Positions 24,601 through 31,239 of a stretch of 64,000 bases of DNA are shown one piece after another; position 1 is the stretch's first letter, and the number at the start of each line of letters is the position of its first letter. The stretch is from NCBI GenBank assembly GCA_964017125.1, contig OZ024916.1:3469798-3533797 (forward strand), given 5' to 3'. The notes under the pieces are model-generated. The model made no database searches, had not been told where the DNA came from, and was given only the letters and a program-made list of their open reading frames with translations. The DNA comes from Flabesymbios commensalis (lineage: Eukaryota > Annelida > Polychaeta > Terebellida > Flabelligeridae). Position numbers and translations under genes: made by a program.

Positions 24601-26797
24601 TGACACATTCAACAACCGAATCATATGTAATGTGATCTGGCACAACTATATAAATAAATAAATTGTATCTTTTTTGCGCAAAAAAAGTGAGAATAAGCCC
24701 TAAATAACATAATGTAATAATATAGGCTGCGTTGTTTTCCTTTACTGAGCTACAATAATTGTTGAGAGTTACATATATTACACTTACACGGGAAGCGTAG
24801 TTGTTGAGAGTTTCTGATATCACACTTACATGGGAAGCGTAGTTGTTGAGGGTTCCTGATATTACACTTACATGGGGAGCGTAGTTGTTGAGAGTTCCTG
24901 ATATTACACTCACATGGGGAGCGTAGTTGTTGAGGGTTCCTGATATTACACTTACATGGGGAGCGTAGTTGTTGAGAGTTCCTGATATTACACTTACATG
25001 GGGAGTGTATTTGTTGAGAGTTCCATATTGCACTTACTTGAGGAGCGTAGTTGTTGAGAGTTCCTGATATTACACTTACTTGAGGAGCGTATTTGTTGAG
25101 AGTTCCTGATATTACACTTACATGGGGAGCGTAGTTGTTGAGAGTTCCTGATATTACACTCACATGGGGAGCGTAGTTGTTGAGAGTTCCTGATATTACA
25201 CTTACATGGGGAGCGTAGTTGTTGAGAGTTCCTGACATTACACTTACATGGATAGCGTAGTTGTTGAGAGTTCCTGCCATTTCATTTAGACCCTGTTCGT
25301 TTCGGGCTGATCTCAAAATAGTTTAGTAATCCGGTTTGCTTCCGTTTGTATGGCCGAAACGAACCCTGTGAATTAATAGCAGCACAGTTCCTGAAAGTTC
25401 CTGAAAGTTCCTGATATTACACTTACGTGAGGAACGTAGTTGTTGAGAGTTCCTGATATTACACTTACATGGGGAGCGTAGTTGTTGAGAGTTCCAGGAC
25501 ACATGGCTTGTGCATCTTTACCCTGAGAGCTGTAGAAATCATCACACGCCCCCAGTAGGAGCGGTATCATATCTTCCCAGTGATATCCCTGGTCAATCAG
25601 CTCCACCACCAGACCAATACTAGCCTACAGGACAAAGGCAACAATCAATGTTACAACTTGCATGACAAAGACCTATGTTAACCTGAAGAGAATTAAAACA
25701 CACCACTACATTATTTTCTTTGTCCGACCACTACATTCTAAGCCAGGAATGGAGAGTTATTGCTGACCAAGTACAGACCAATTATCATGGTAGGCCTAAT
25801 GGTGCTATAATCAGTCTGGTGTGACCGAACATTTGATTATGAGGGATCCTTATGATGGTCGGATGTGTTTTAAGTCAGTTAAAACCCTCGGACCTCTCCA
25901 CAGCTAAAAATGTAGTGCTCCTCGGGCTTTATCCTATACAGAGTGAATAGAGTTCTAAAAAAAAATAGTAATAATAATAAATAGCATCTTTCAGTCTTCT
26001 CAACTCATAAGCGGGTTTTGAGGTACCATCCGAGTACGTTTTGAGTGTAAAATAAGCCCTACTGATTTTATATAAATTTTGAACGATGTTTCACCCAGCA
26101 AATACGAGGCATTGACCAAATGTTGTTTAAATGTTGGTCCACCATCAGTGACGCACCTCCAGCTTCAAAACACCCCTGACTACCTGACCCTCCCTATCTG
26201 CTCTGGATCCACCTCTGAGATATGACCCAGCACACACTAGACATCGGCCATATGTTGTTTTAGAGCTGGACAAAACTCACGTTGGTCGAATATTAAAACA
26301 ACATCGTGCTTACGTCTCATGTTCGCTGGGTAAGATAATTCTGTTCCTGAAAGAGAGAATCAGGACATCCTTGGACCCCCCAAATAACTCTGGATATCCC
26401 ATTGACAAATAAACCAACAAAAATGAGACATCGACCCAATGCTGTTCTAAAACTGTTTGTCGTCCGGGACGATGGTCCGACTTTAGAACAGCATTGCCTC
26501 AACGTATCATGTTTGTTGTGTGGGAGAAGCACGAGCGTAAATTCTCACCAAACATTCCTGACATGTGGGGAACGACTGCAGAGAAGAAGTTTCAGGATAA
26601 AAGTGGATTTTGCTTCTTATTTCCTGACAGGCCTCGTGCGAAAAGGTGAATTCACAGTACAGGTCGAGGTATTTATTCAAACCACCGAATATTTTCAAGA
26701 TAGCGGCGTAATCTTCGTCCTCGTCTCCTGCATGGTCAGCTAGGGTGTATGACGTCACAGCAAACAAAATGGCCGCCAACCAGGCTAACCTCATCAT
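6515..26797 (-). CDS. SMPD1: acid sphingomyelinase (SMPD1-like), complete 14-exon gene
   Basis: The enzyme cleaves sphingomyelin to ceramide and phosphocholine in lysosomes or outside the cell. Fourteen exons, listed separately, join with matching phases and GT-AG borders. They total 1848 bases, or 615 residues; human SMPD1 has about 630. In order: signal peptide about 1-20; saposin domain about 75-160 with C79, C82, C110, C125, C151 and C157; calcineurin-like phosphoesterase domain about 205-480. Metal-site residues are D216 and H218 (SDIH), D282 (GDTN), N324 and H325 (GNHE), H433 (NGHH), and H467 and H469 (GHYH). The C-terminal C-x3-C-x5-C-x12-C at 589-612 has the family spacing. The saposin domain and cysteine tail favour SMPD1 over SMPDL3. 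The gene is not broken. Several splice sites lie inside tandem arrays, so splicing may vary. Confidence 0.93.
6640..7390 (-). repeat. tandem array of the exon 14 acceptor and exon start
   Basis: Eleven units of about 64 bp follow the real edge of exon 14. On the minus strand each has a T-run, CAG, then GATGTCTGAGGATGATGAG and TTACTGGACAGTAATATGTAG. The first part equals the start of exon 14. If a repeat acceptor were used, the frame would read [12 protein letters not shown] and stop, losing the four C-terminal cysteines. Units are 95 percent or more alike by eye, so the array is young. Confidence 0.85.
7473..7715 (+). mobile_element. TTAA-ended foldback element, class A
   Basis: It starts AACCCTTACAACTCTGAAAT and ends CATGCGGAAAGGGTTGATT. 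It contains ATAAACCATGGAGACCAAA and a central CGTCTACAGACG hairpin. It is a moderately diverged copy lying in intron 13 of the SMPD1-like gene. Confidence 0.75.
7815..7880. repeat. short foldback next to the exon 13 donor
   Basis: The arms GTGTTGTTTACTACTGG and AGCAGTAAACAACAC pair around GTCTACGACGTTG, a core resembling the CCCAGCAAACAC foldback family. It starts about 10 bases inside the intron after the exon 13 donor, so it could hold that splice site in a hairpin in the transcript. Confidence 0.55.
7890..7992 (-). CDS. SMPD1: SMPD1-like exon 13
   Basis: Residues 531-564 plus two bases. It reads [19 protein letters not shown] then [11 protein letters not shown], and aligns with the family's late helical segment (human LLYRARETYGLPNTLPTAW region). 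The acceptor is TTGACAG and the donor AAAG/GTACTG. Confidence 0.9.
8101..8361. mobile_element. small element with ~30-bp terminal inverted repeats
   Basis: The left end ATATATGATGCACCACGCGG is matched by the inverted right end ATATATGATGCAACACGCGG. Inner arms share GTACCCTGGGGTAC. It is about 260 bp long with no coding sequence, so MITE-like. It lies in intron 12 of the SMPD1-like gene. Confidence 0.7.
8456..10572. repeat. minisatellite of ~62-bp units in SMPD1-like intron 12
   Basis: About 33 units contain CTATATCACTATATAGGC, TGTAATGTGGGTGTGTCTA and a variable part (CATACAATGATTG, or AGCATTAAAATCTTATTG). CTATATCACTATATAG is itself a short hairpin. The two variable-part types are interspersed. 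Unlike other arrays in this gene, the unit does not match an exon edge that I can see. Confidence 0.9.
10607..10845. repeat. (ACAAT)n microsatellite
   Basis: About 48 uninterrupted pentamers. ORFs of 80-100 residues in several frames here are meaningless products of the repeat. Confidence 0.98.
11148..11313 (-). CDS. SMPD1: SMPD1-like exon 12
   Basis: Residues 476-530 plus one base: [40 protein letters not shown] and [14 protein letters not shown]. This matches the family's A-x-x-F-x-x-P-S-x-T...N-P-G-x-R-V-Y segment after the last metal ligands. The acceptor is TTTATGTAG and the donor GCTG/GTAAATC. Confidence 0.92.
11300..11800 (-). repeat. duplicated intron 11 with both splice-site edges
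   Basis: 11300-11550 and 11555-11800 are diverged direct copies of about 245 bp. Each runs from an exon 11-type donor (CTGGTAATTA) to an exon 12-type acceptor (TTATGTAG or TTATGTAT then ATATG). Intron 11 is therefore two introns in a row, with about 27 bases of vestigial exon between them near 11540-11570. Confidence 0.7.
11785..11928 (-). CDS. SMPD1: SMPD1-like exon 11
   Basis: Residues 428-475, 48 codons in phase 0. [15 protein letters not shown] carries H433, and [15 protein letters not shown] carries H467 and H469, the last metal ligands (GHTH in human). The acceptor is ATCTTTAG and the donor ACTG/GTAATT. Confidence 0.95.
11982..12055. mobile_element. partial class A foldback element
   Basis: It keeps CCTTTTAGCGCAAGGACC and the ACGTCAGAACCTGACGTC hairpin core with flanking copies. 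The outer half is lost. Confidence 0.55.
12146..12260 (-). CDS. SMPD1: SMPD1-like exon 10
   Basis: Residues 389-427. [20 protein letters not shown] is followed by [18 protein letters not shown], the helix leading to the H433 strand. The acceptor is TGATTGCAG and the donor AAAAG/GTGGGT. Confidence 0.92.
12309..13220 (-). mobile_element. CR1/L2-type LINE fragment, 5'-truncated
   Basis: The C-terminal part of a reverse transcriptase runs on the minus strand. [16 protein letters not shown] and [15 protein letters not shown] are followed by one in-frame TAG. Then come [47 protein letters not shown] and [15 protein letters not shown], and a stop near 12452. The tail has GGCGCTATAGAAGTGTTATT and ends in a short (TTGA)n run at 12318. 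It lies in intron 9 of the SMPD1-like gene, in the gene's own orientation. Confidence 0.85.
13225..13600. repeat. tandem duplication in intron 9 beside the LINE
   Basis: 13228-13345 and 13440-13573 share AATGTCAATGGCGA with CTGAAC and the preceding AATAATnTTTATT block. 13345-13397 also matches 12261-12305 (CTGCAATCA, TGTGATCAC and ACTGTGATATCAA), which is the intron flank ending at the exon 10 acceptor. The LINE insertion therefore sits between two copies of the exon 10 acceptor flank. Confidence 0.55.
13857..13999 (-). CDS. SMPD1: SMPD1-like exon 9
   Basis: Residues 342-388 plus two bases. [20 protein letters not shown] is followed by [20 protein letters not shown], the family's G-G-F-Y-x...P-G-L-R-L-I-S-L-N strand pair. 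The acceptor is GTATTTAAG and the donor TATGG/GTAACA. Confidence 0.92.
14246..14292 (-). CDS. SMPD1: SMPD1-like exon 8 (47 bp)
   Basis: It completes E326 of the GNHE motif and encodes [15 protein letters not shown] (327-341). It is too short to stand out as an ORF. It is supported by AATTTCAG and AAG/GTAAGC sites and by exact phase fit with exons 7 and 9. Confidence 0.88.
14551..14862 (-). repeat. tandem array of the exon 7 end and splice donor
   Basis: About seven units of ~41 bp. On the minus strand each reads like AGTCTATCCTGTCATAGGCA, then ATCACG and GTAAGAATGG. The real exon 7 ends with the same sequence (VYPVIGNH, then GTAAGACTG). Two unit types alternate, giving an 83-bp dimer. Each unit carries a consensus-like donor. 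Confidence 0.85.
14991..15125 (-). CDS. SMPD1: SMPD1-like exon 7
   Basis: Residues 281-325 plus one base. It begins by completing G281 and encodes D282 (GDTN), then [16 protein letters not shown] with N324 and H325. These are metal and transition-state residues. The acceptor is CTGTTTAG and the donor CATG/GTAAGA. Confidence 0.95.
15428..15536 (-). CDS. SMPD1: SMPD1-like exon 6
   Basis: Residues 245-280 plus one base: [35 protein letters not shown]. It corresponds to human GYWGEYSKCDLPLRTL through DMVYWTG. The acceptor is ACCCTGCAG-type (GGCAG/GGTGAA) and the donor GTAG/GTCAGT. Confidence 0.92.
15585..15658. repeat. foldback repeat D4, copy 1
   Basis: The arms GTCTCCTTGGATATGAAAG and CTTTTATATCTAAGGAGAC, plus inner GTGTATCTGCC/GGCAGATACAC, make a ~74-bp hairpin. 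A diverged second copy is at 22985-23055. Confidence 0.65.
15776..21510 (-). mobile_element. Ty3-type (mag-like) LTR retrotransposon fossil in SMPD1-like intron 5
   Basis: An old LTR element in the same orientation as its host gene. Direct repeats at its ends match over 15776-15924 and 21070-21217 at about 95 percent by eye, so it is fairly young. The right repeat probably extends to about 21510 and has an AATAAA signal. A primer-site-like TGGTGACCCC lies just inside it. Parts seen: a Gag-like region (17672-18883) with [18 protein letters not shown], protease ([11 protein letters not shown]), reverse transcriptase (FVYLDDLLV) and RNase H ([11 protein letters not shown]). The region between 18884 and 21069 is a long leader with no coding sense seen. 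The element is broken, with about four or more breaks. Confidence 0.88.
21511..22137. other. intron 5 sequence right of the LTR element
   Basis: AT-rich. It includes an A-run and T-run zone at 21690-21770 where TCCGAGAAAAACTCGGA and AATCCGAGTTGGGGC repeat in partly inverted form. No gene was found. Confidence 0.4.
22138..22194 (-). CDS. SMPD1: SMPD1-like exon 5 (57 bp)
   Basis: Residues 226-244: [19 protein letters not shown]. It matches the conserved D-C-x-x-P-L-C-C-R stretch after the first metal motif. The acceptor is ATATTCAG and the donor GAG/GTCAGTA. Phase 0 on both sides. Confidence 0.93.
22448..22680. mobile_element. TTAA-ended foldback element, class C
   Basis: It begins TTAACCCTTGTGCTT and ends CAGCATAAGGGTTAA. 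Near one end is the hairpin GAAGCTGGAATTGCTAACGC / AATTTCCAGCTCC. The body has ACTGAGCATCTACCACAA, shared with 41330-41592. Confidence 0.75.
22985..23055. repeat. foldback repeat D4, copy 2
   Basis: It contains AAAGGGTGTATTTGCC and the partly inverted GTAAATACACACTTTG, matching 15585-15658. It is diverged and non-coding. Confidence 0.5.
23224..23381 (-). CDS. SMPD1: SMPD1-like exon 4
   Basis: Residues 173-225. A basic linker ([17 protein letters not shown]) between the saposin and catalytic domains is followed by [16 protein letters not shown] with D216 and H218, the first metal motif. The acceptor is CTACTAAAG and the donor GTTGAG/GTAGGC. Its 2-base entry fits exon 3 exactly. Confidence 0.94.
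23612..23790. mobile_element. foldback element, class B, partial
   Basis: It contains CACTTTAAATTGTGATTCGC and GCGGTCCACAATTTCAAGTG, the class B hairpin, after TTCTTAAAGCCCTGA. The right end is unclear. Confidence 0.5.
24025..24136 (-). CDS. SMPD1: SMPD1-like exon 3
   Basis: Residues 136-172 plus one base. [20 protein letters not shown] carries C151, and SCSEDE carries C157, closing the saposin domain. The acceptor is TTTTTAG and the donor CGGG/GTACGT. Confidence 0.9.
24355..25500 (-). repeat. tandem array of the exon 2 end and splice donor
   Basis: About 18 units of 42 bp, denser at 24760-25275. On the minus strand a unit reads GGAACTCTCAACAACTACGC, TCCCCAT, GTAAGTGTAATATCA. The real exon 2 ends with exactly this GTLNNYAPH sequence and donor. 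The unit is 14 codons, so it stays in frame, reading [14 protein letters not shown] over and over. About 110 bp at 25280-25390 interrupts the array and brings a stop. A foldback of the CCCAGCAAACAC family lies inside at 24464-24552. Confidence 0.9.
24464..24552. mobile_element. foldback element (CCCAGCAAACAC family)
   Basis: It begins CCAGCAAACACAAAACATTTG and ends with GCTTTGTGTTTGCCGG. The core is GGCCCAACGTCTTCGAC. The right arm is shortened. It interrupts the exon 2 donor array. Confidence 0.75.
25469..25624 (-). CDS. SMPD1: SMPD1-like exon 2
   Basis: Residues 84-135, 52 codons in phase 0. [16 protein letters not shown] and [17 protein letters not shown] hold saposin cysteines C110 and C125. 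The first donor, CCCCAT/GTAAGT, gives the in-frame join to exon 3. The next repeat donor near 25427 would add 14 residues in frame; later ones pass a stop. Confidence 0.9.
25680..25945 (+). repeat. dispersed repeat D2, copy 1
   Basis: About 265 bp matching 52213-52500 in direct orientation, starting AACACACCACTACATTATTT and including GTGTGACCGA and GAGGGATCCT. Its family is unknown. It lies in intron 1 of the SMPD1-like gene. Confidence 0.7.
26093..26155. mobile_element. half of a CCCAGCAAACAC-family foldback
   Basis: It reads CACCCAGCAAATACGAGGCA and AAATGTTGGTCCACCATC, then leaves the family consensus. It is a truncated copy. Confidence 0.5.
26228..26332. mobile_element. CCCAGCAAACAC-family foldback
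   Basis: The ends CCCAGCACACACTAGACATC and ACGTCTCATGTTCGCTGGG are inverted, with inner arms ATGTTGTTTTA and TAAAACAACAT. It lies in intron 1. Confidence 0.65.
26412..26523. mobile_element. CCCAGCAAACAC-family foldback
   Basis: The inverted arms CAACAAAAATGAGACATCGA and CAACGTATCATGTTTGTTG surround CCCAATGCTGTTCTAAA and TTTAGAACAGCATTG. The centre is GTCGTCCGGGACGATGG. It lies about 25 bases inside intron 1 from the exon 1 donor. Confidence 0.7.
26549..26797 (-). CDS. SMPD1: SMPD1-like exon 1 (start codon, signal peptide)
   Basis: Residues 1-83. [20 protein letters not shown] is a clear signal peptide, followed by an acidic stretch and [23 protein letters not shown] opens the saposin domain (C79, C82). 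The donor is TTTG/GTGAGA. A TTTCAG acceptor 15 bases upstream of the ATG (26813) suggests a 5' UTR intron, with a possible UTR donor at 27176 (CCAA/GTGAGT). Confidence 0.9.
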
Positions 26798-26998
26798 TGT
26801 GGAAATACCAACCTGAAAGTGGAGTGGAATAAGGTCACGTCATTATTATACTTTTACCAAAGTCGTGATGTGTTCATTCATGTTGCCTTTTATATGCAAA
26901 TGTGACATCTGATTATAATTGAGAGACCAGACCTAGATATTAAGTGTCTATCAAACCTCATTTTTTTAGTATAGAATGCATTTATCGACAGATGAAAT

Positions 26999-27108
26999 CC
27001 CAGCAAACACTAAAAATTGCATAACATTTGTACAACGTCGGCCCAACGTCTTTGACGTTGTTCCAACATTGTACAAATGTTTTACAAATGTTTTGTGTTT
27101 ACTGGGAT
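26999..27108. mobile_element. CCCAGCAAACAC-family foldback, ACATTTGTA subtype
   Basis: It starts CCCAGCAAACACTAAAAATTG and ends ACAAATGTTTTGTGTTTACTGGG-like. The core is GGCCCAACGTCTTTGACGTTG. It is nearly palindromic over about 110 bp. Confidence 0.8.
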
Positions 27109-27460
27109 GCTACTTGGTTTTATAGAAGTCTATGATAACAATATGTAGATTAATAAGTACACTCACTTGGCGATGTTTAGTCAAGTAACCTCAGCTGTGT
27201 ATAACTCCTCAGTAAGGTGGGTTTGTGAGAAAGTGGACAGGCAGATATATGCGATATCACAGGTAGACATATGTAGCGAGATAATAAGAGATAAAACTTG
27301 ACATGTGATAATATAGTCATTTGTACAATATGATAAAATGTGATCCATCTGCACGTAATCAGTCGTAGAAATCTAGAATTGTTAATTTACCTTAGTTTTC
27401 CTCGTGCTATTTATGAAAATTGCAAAATTACTAGGGTCTAATAACCATGATAACCAGTTG

Positions 27461-27760
27461 CATAACATAACATAACATAACATAACATAACATAACATAA
27501 CATAACATAACATAACATAACATAACATAACATAACATAACATAACATGACATAACATAACATAACATAACATAACATAACATAACATAACATAACATAA
27601 CATAACATAACATAACATAACATAACATAACATAACAGTACAGTACAGTACAGTACAGTACAGTACAGTACAGTACAGTACAGTACAGTACAGTACAGTA
27701 CAGTACAGTACAGTACAGTACAGTACAGTACAGTACAGTACAGTACAGTACAGTACAGTA
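27461..27760. repeat. compound pentamer microsatellite (CATAA)35-(CAGTA)25
   Basis: 27461-27635 is (CATAA)n with one CATGA interruption. 27636-27760 is pure (CAGTA)n. A short GCACAGCACAACAAAGCACAG tail follows. ORFs over 100 residues here are meaningless. Confidence 0.97.
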
Positions 27761-27794
27761 TCGCAGAGAAACAGCACAGCACAACAAAGCACAG

Positions 27795-27906
27795 CAATTT
27801 CCGTTATAGCGCGAGGTTCTAAAGTCGATCCCCGCACTGTAAAAGTAAAAAAAACTTTGGTCTTTATGGTTTATATAGCAGTATTTCAGCGCTTTAAGGA
27901 TTAGGC
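27795..27906. mobile_element. class A foldback, truncated
   Basis: It keeps GTCGATCCCCGCACTG, TTTGGTCTTTATGGTTTATA and TTTCAGCGCTTTAAGGATTA. The microsatellite abuts its broken left side. Confidence 0.55.
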
Positions 27907-28189
27907 CCTGCTACGTAATACTATACTATAATAGCGGTATGAATAAGCAATCATACCTATGACGTTCAAATTGGATTTTAACCGCCATTGGCGGATTCGT
28001 GTTGTTTTGTACGGCACAGGCGTACTATACTGTATTGGAGCAAATTTACGGCAAAACGGACTTGTTGACAATTCTGTCTGACCTTATTTTTGCTAAAAAT
28101 CCTATGTGTTTGCTTGTTTATTATGTATAACTTGTACATATCATGGAGAACACTGACTTAAAGCCATCAACCCTTATGCAGCTGACAAA

Positions 28190-28400
28190 GGTGGCCTAAA
28201 GCCCGATTCATTTCATTTCTTATGCAGCTTTTATATTTTTAATTCATTTGATGTTGGAATGGCTAACGTAATTTCCATCTATAAATGACGAGATATATGT
28301 TTTCTTACAAACAAAATAACATCTAGCACATTGAATGATTTCAAACATTTAATTTGTACTGAAGGCTGGTTGAAAGCGTATACTGTACATCTGGTAATAT
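28190..28400. mobile_element. decayed SINE tail plus class C foldback remnant
   Basis: 28183-28222 has the SINE 3' end GACAAAGGTGGCCTAAAGCC and GATTCATTTCATTTC. It is followed by TTGATGTTGGAATGGCTAACG, TAATTTCC, the class C hairpin, and GTACTGAAGGCTGGTTGAAAG. Confidence 0.5.
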
Positions 28401-28600
28401 TCGCGAAGTTTTATTTTCCGCGAATTTCGCGAGGAGGAAAAATTCGCGAATTCAAGAATCTCGCGAAACTATTATTATATTAATAGCGCTACCTATCATA
28501 GAAATTGATAATTCGCGATTGTTCTAGACTTCGTGTGATATCCCAAAATCACTAATTCGCAAAAATCTAAACACGCGAAAATTACCAGAACAACAGTATA
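28395..28600. repeat. local foldback rich in TTCGCGAA
   Basis: TGGTAATATTCGCGAAGTTT and AAATTCGCGAATTCAAGAAT / CGCGAAAATTACCAGAAC are inverted relative to each other across about 190 bp (CTGGTAAT...ATTACCAG). It contains several TTCGCGAA strings, is unclassified and looks MITE-like. Confidence 0.45.
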
Positions 28601-28682
28601 TACAGTTCTTGAAGGCTGTTGTACTATGTGAACACACCATCTGCTGGATCACGCCGTCCCGATAAGATAGCTGACCAGTGAT

Positions 28683-28932
28683 TCTATCCCTTACAACGCT
28701 GAAATACTTTGGTAAAAAAAACATAGAGACCACATGTTTTTTTCCATTTGAAATCATCATAAATGTCTTAGTTAGCTCTTTCCGCTTCATTTGAATACCT
28801 ATGTTATGGGTCTACGCTCATTACAAATATTTTATTTCTTTCAGTGCGGAGACCGTCTTTATACGCCAGAATCTGGCGTCTACAGACGTCAGATTCTGAC
28901 ATACAAAGACGGTCCCTGCGCTGAAAGGGTTA
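28683..28932 (+). mobile_element. class A foldback, nearly complete
   Basis: It starts ATCCCTTACAACGCTGAAAT and ends CCCTGCGCTGAAAGGGTTAA. The body has CTTAGTTAGCTCTTTCCGC and TATGGGTCTACG, and the core is CGTCTACAGACGTCAG. One of the best reference copies in the window. Confidence 0.8.
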
Positions 28933-29000
28933 AGAGACGTGCTGGTTTAATGCTGGGCCAACATTAAACCAGCATTGGGTCCAGTTTTGTTGTTGCTGAG
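28932..29000. mobile_element. short CCCAGCAAACAC-family fragment
   Basis: It reads GAGACGTGCTGGTTTAATGC and ACATTAAACCAGCATTGGG, arms of the family without the outer ends. Confidence 0.5.
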
Positions 29001-29109
29001 ATAGGTGGCGACTCAATACTTGGACTGCGTCAAGTAGGGAGGAAATGCTTACACTGTGCTACTACTAATGTATTCCTGAAGCAGTTGCCTACATGCTTCT
29101 GATGTGCGG

Positions 29110-29402
29110 GTGCGGGGGGGCAGTGAATAAATCTGCCGGCTTGGAAAGTCAGAGATCGTGGGTTCGAAACCCATTCAAGTTTTAAACAAACGAAATGTTA
29201 CTTCCCGGCTCACTGGTGAAAATTGTATATTGTGGGGAGCCTCTGTGACCGACAGCTAGCGTGCTTGGCCTCAGAGTATAAGTGCTCGAATTTTGATTCC
29301 TAACTTTGTCTGGAGAGGAGAGTCATCTCACTAGCCTCAGGAGGTTCTCTTTGCCCAGTTTAGCCTATATGTCCACAAAGGTGGCCTAAGATTAATTTTA
29401 CT
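29110..29402 (+). mobile_element. dimeric tRNA-derived SINE, head type 2
   Basis: The first tRNA-like half ends in the B-box string GGGTTCGAAACCC. The second half is AGCCTCTGTGACCGACAGC with CTCGAATTTTGATTCCT. The tail carries AGCCTATATGTCCACAAAGG. It is old and diverged. The head matches 62225-62565, not the other SINEs. Confidence 0.7.
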
Positions 29403-29684
29403 TTTTCTTACAGTGCGATATTATCCTGATATTGTGCAGCAATTGTATATTATATTATAATCTCTACATTGGGTAATATTTAATTTCAGCATGGACCGAC
29501 ATAATAAACTATTTTTGGGTTAACATTTTTATAGTTTGATTTGCTATTATGTAGGCCTACCAACGGATCACTGAGTTTCCTTCAGCGTTCAAATGGAATT
29601 TAATCGACAAACCCTGTTGTTGTAGCGGCTGATCTCAATAAACAGGAAGTAATTACTTCACATAATACATGACATTGAACCTGC

Positions 29685-29830
29685 GGCGGCCCAATGCTTG
29701 GACAGCATCTGCCCAGCATTGAGCCATCATTGGGCCAATGTCACAAGGTACCCAGTGAACATGATAGCTATAGGTCCTATAGTGGATTAATGTTGGGCCA
29801 GCGTCACAGGATCAATGTCGCTTGTTTACA
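29685..29830. mobile_element. two abutting CCCAGCAAACAC-family fragments
   Basis: It contains CCCAATGCTTGGACAGC, GCCCAGCATTGAGCC and GTTGGGCCAGCGTCACAGG. Order and ends are unclear. Confidence 0.45.
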
Positions 29831-29984
29831 AAACTGCGACATATTTCACCATCAGTGCTTACAACAACACAACTGGTATTCCACCTCTTACCCCCACCCA
29901 CTCCACCGCGAACAGGCGGGTCCACAGTTGACACTACAAACACAATACTGTAAACTAATGTTGGCTTAATCTCAAAGGGATGAA

Positions 29985-30275
29985 ATATTTTTATATAAGC
30001 CATGGAGACCAAATGTTTTTTTCAAATTGAAATCATCATAAAAGTCTTAGCTAGCTCTTTCACTGAATACTCATGTTACTGGTCTACAGCCATTATAAAT
30101 AGTGTAATCTTTCAGTGCGGGCATCCACTTTAGACGTCAGAATCTGACGCCTGTAGTCGTCAGATTCTGACGTCTATGTACGTCGGATTCTGATCGACGT
30201 TAGACGTCAAAATCTGACGTACATAGATGTCAGATTCAGATGTTTAAATAGTGGATCCCCGCACTGCAAGGGTTA
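29985..30275 (+). mobile_element. class A foldback with several hairpin cores
   Basis: Left part: AAGCCATGGAGACCAAATG and AAGTCTTAGCTAGCTC. The right end is CCCCGCACTGCAAGGGTTA. Between them the GACGTCAGAATCTGACG core occurs three times, an early stage of the expansion seen at 1905-2715. Confidence 0.75.
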
Positions 30276-30279
30276 CTAT

Positions 30280-30645
30280 TGGGCCAGCGTCAAAGACATT
30301 GGCTCATCATTAAACCGACTATTGGGCCAGCGTCAGAGACATTGGCACATCAATAAACCGACTATTGGGCCAGCGTCAGAGACATTAGCCCATCATTAAA
30401 CCGACTATTGGGCCAGCGTCAGAGACATTGGCCCATCATTAAACCGACTATTGGGCCAGCGTCAGAGACATTAGCCCATCATTAAACCGACTATTGGGCC
30501 AGCGTCAGAGACATTAGCCCATCATTAAACCGACTATTGGGCCAGCGTCAGAGACGTTGGCCAATCATTAAACCGACTATTGGGCCAGCGTCAGAGACAT
30601 TAGCCCATCATTAAACCATTAAACCGACATTGGTTCAACGTCTCA
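30280..30645. repeat. 42-bp tandem array from a foldback core
   Basis: About eight near-identical units of AACCGACTATTGGGCCAGCG, TCAGAGACATTAGCCCATCATT. The unit is the centre of a CCCAGCAAACAC-family element (GGGCCAGCGTC); remaining arms flank it (TTAACC... and ACATTGGTTCAACGTCTC). Confidence 0.85.
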
Positions 30646-30668
30646 TGGTTACTGGATGAAATCGGATT

Positions 30669-30898
30669 AACCCTTAGAGAACTGAGCTTAAAAAATTAAA
30701 TTTTCAGCTACGTGAAGTTGTGTTTCGCTACCGCGATCCACAACTTCCAATTTTTTTTTTTTGCTAAATTTAAGTGAGAATGTATATGATTATCGTAGAT
30801 TTGAGGCATATTTAGTTCTTAAAAGCTTGATAAATAAGGTCATTAAAACAATAATAAAACAATACTAAAGTCGTAATCAGTGTTCAAAGAGTTAACCC
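30669..30898. mobile_element. TTAA-ended foldback, class B
   Basis: It begins TTAACCCTTAGAGAACTGAG and ends AAGAGTTAACCCTTA. The hairpin is ACGTGAAGTTGTGTTTCGC / TACCGCGATCCACAACTTCC. It abuts the class A element at 30892 and shares its terminal TTAACCCTTA. Confidence 0.75.
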
Positions 30899-31086
30899 TT
30901 ACAGCGCGGGGATAGACTTTAGTCGTCAGATTCTGACGACTAAAGTCTATCTCCGCGCTGTGAGAATAAACATAGGTATTCAAATGAATCAGAAAGAGCT
31001 AACTAAGACATTTATGATGATTTTCATTAAAACAAACCCTTTGGTCTCCATGCATTAAACAAAATATTCAGCGCTTCAAGGGTGAT
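30892..31086 (-). mobile_element. TTAA-ended foldback, class A, minus orientation
   Basis: It starts TTAACCCTTACAGCGCGGGG, followed by a perfect hairpin GACTTTAGTCGTCAGATTCT / GACGACTAAAGTC. It then has AAAGAGCTAACTAAGACATTT and ends CAGCGCTTCAAGGGTGA. Confidence 0.8.
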
Positions 31087-31239
31087 GGGGAATATCACAC
31101 ATAATACGCAAATTGAACAATGTTTGTACAAATACCTCACATCACGACTGAATCATATTTTCTTTTATTTCTCCTTTTTCTCTGAGCATCCTCGATAATT
31201 GTTGACACGTCCGTTAAGCTGTCCAGTCACTGAACACGG

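Noticed and set aside
24527-25316. ORFs of 168 and 188 codons with [14 protein letters not shown] repeats as a separate gene
   Set aside because: They are the intronic donor array of the SMPD1-like exon 2, not an independent coding region.
27382-27837. ORFs rich in LCYVM and VLYCT
   Set aside because: Translations of (CATAA)n and (CAGTA)n.
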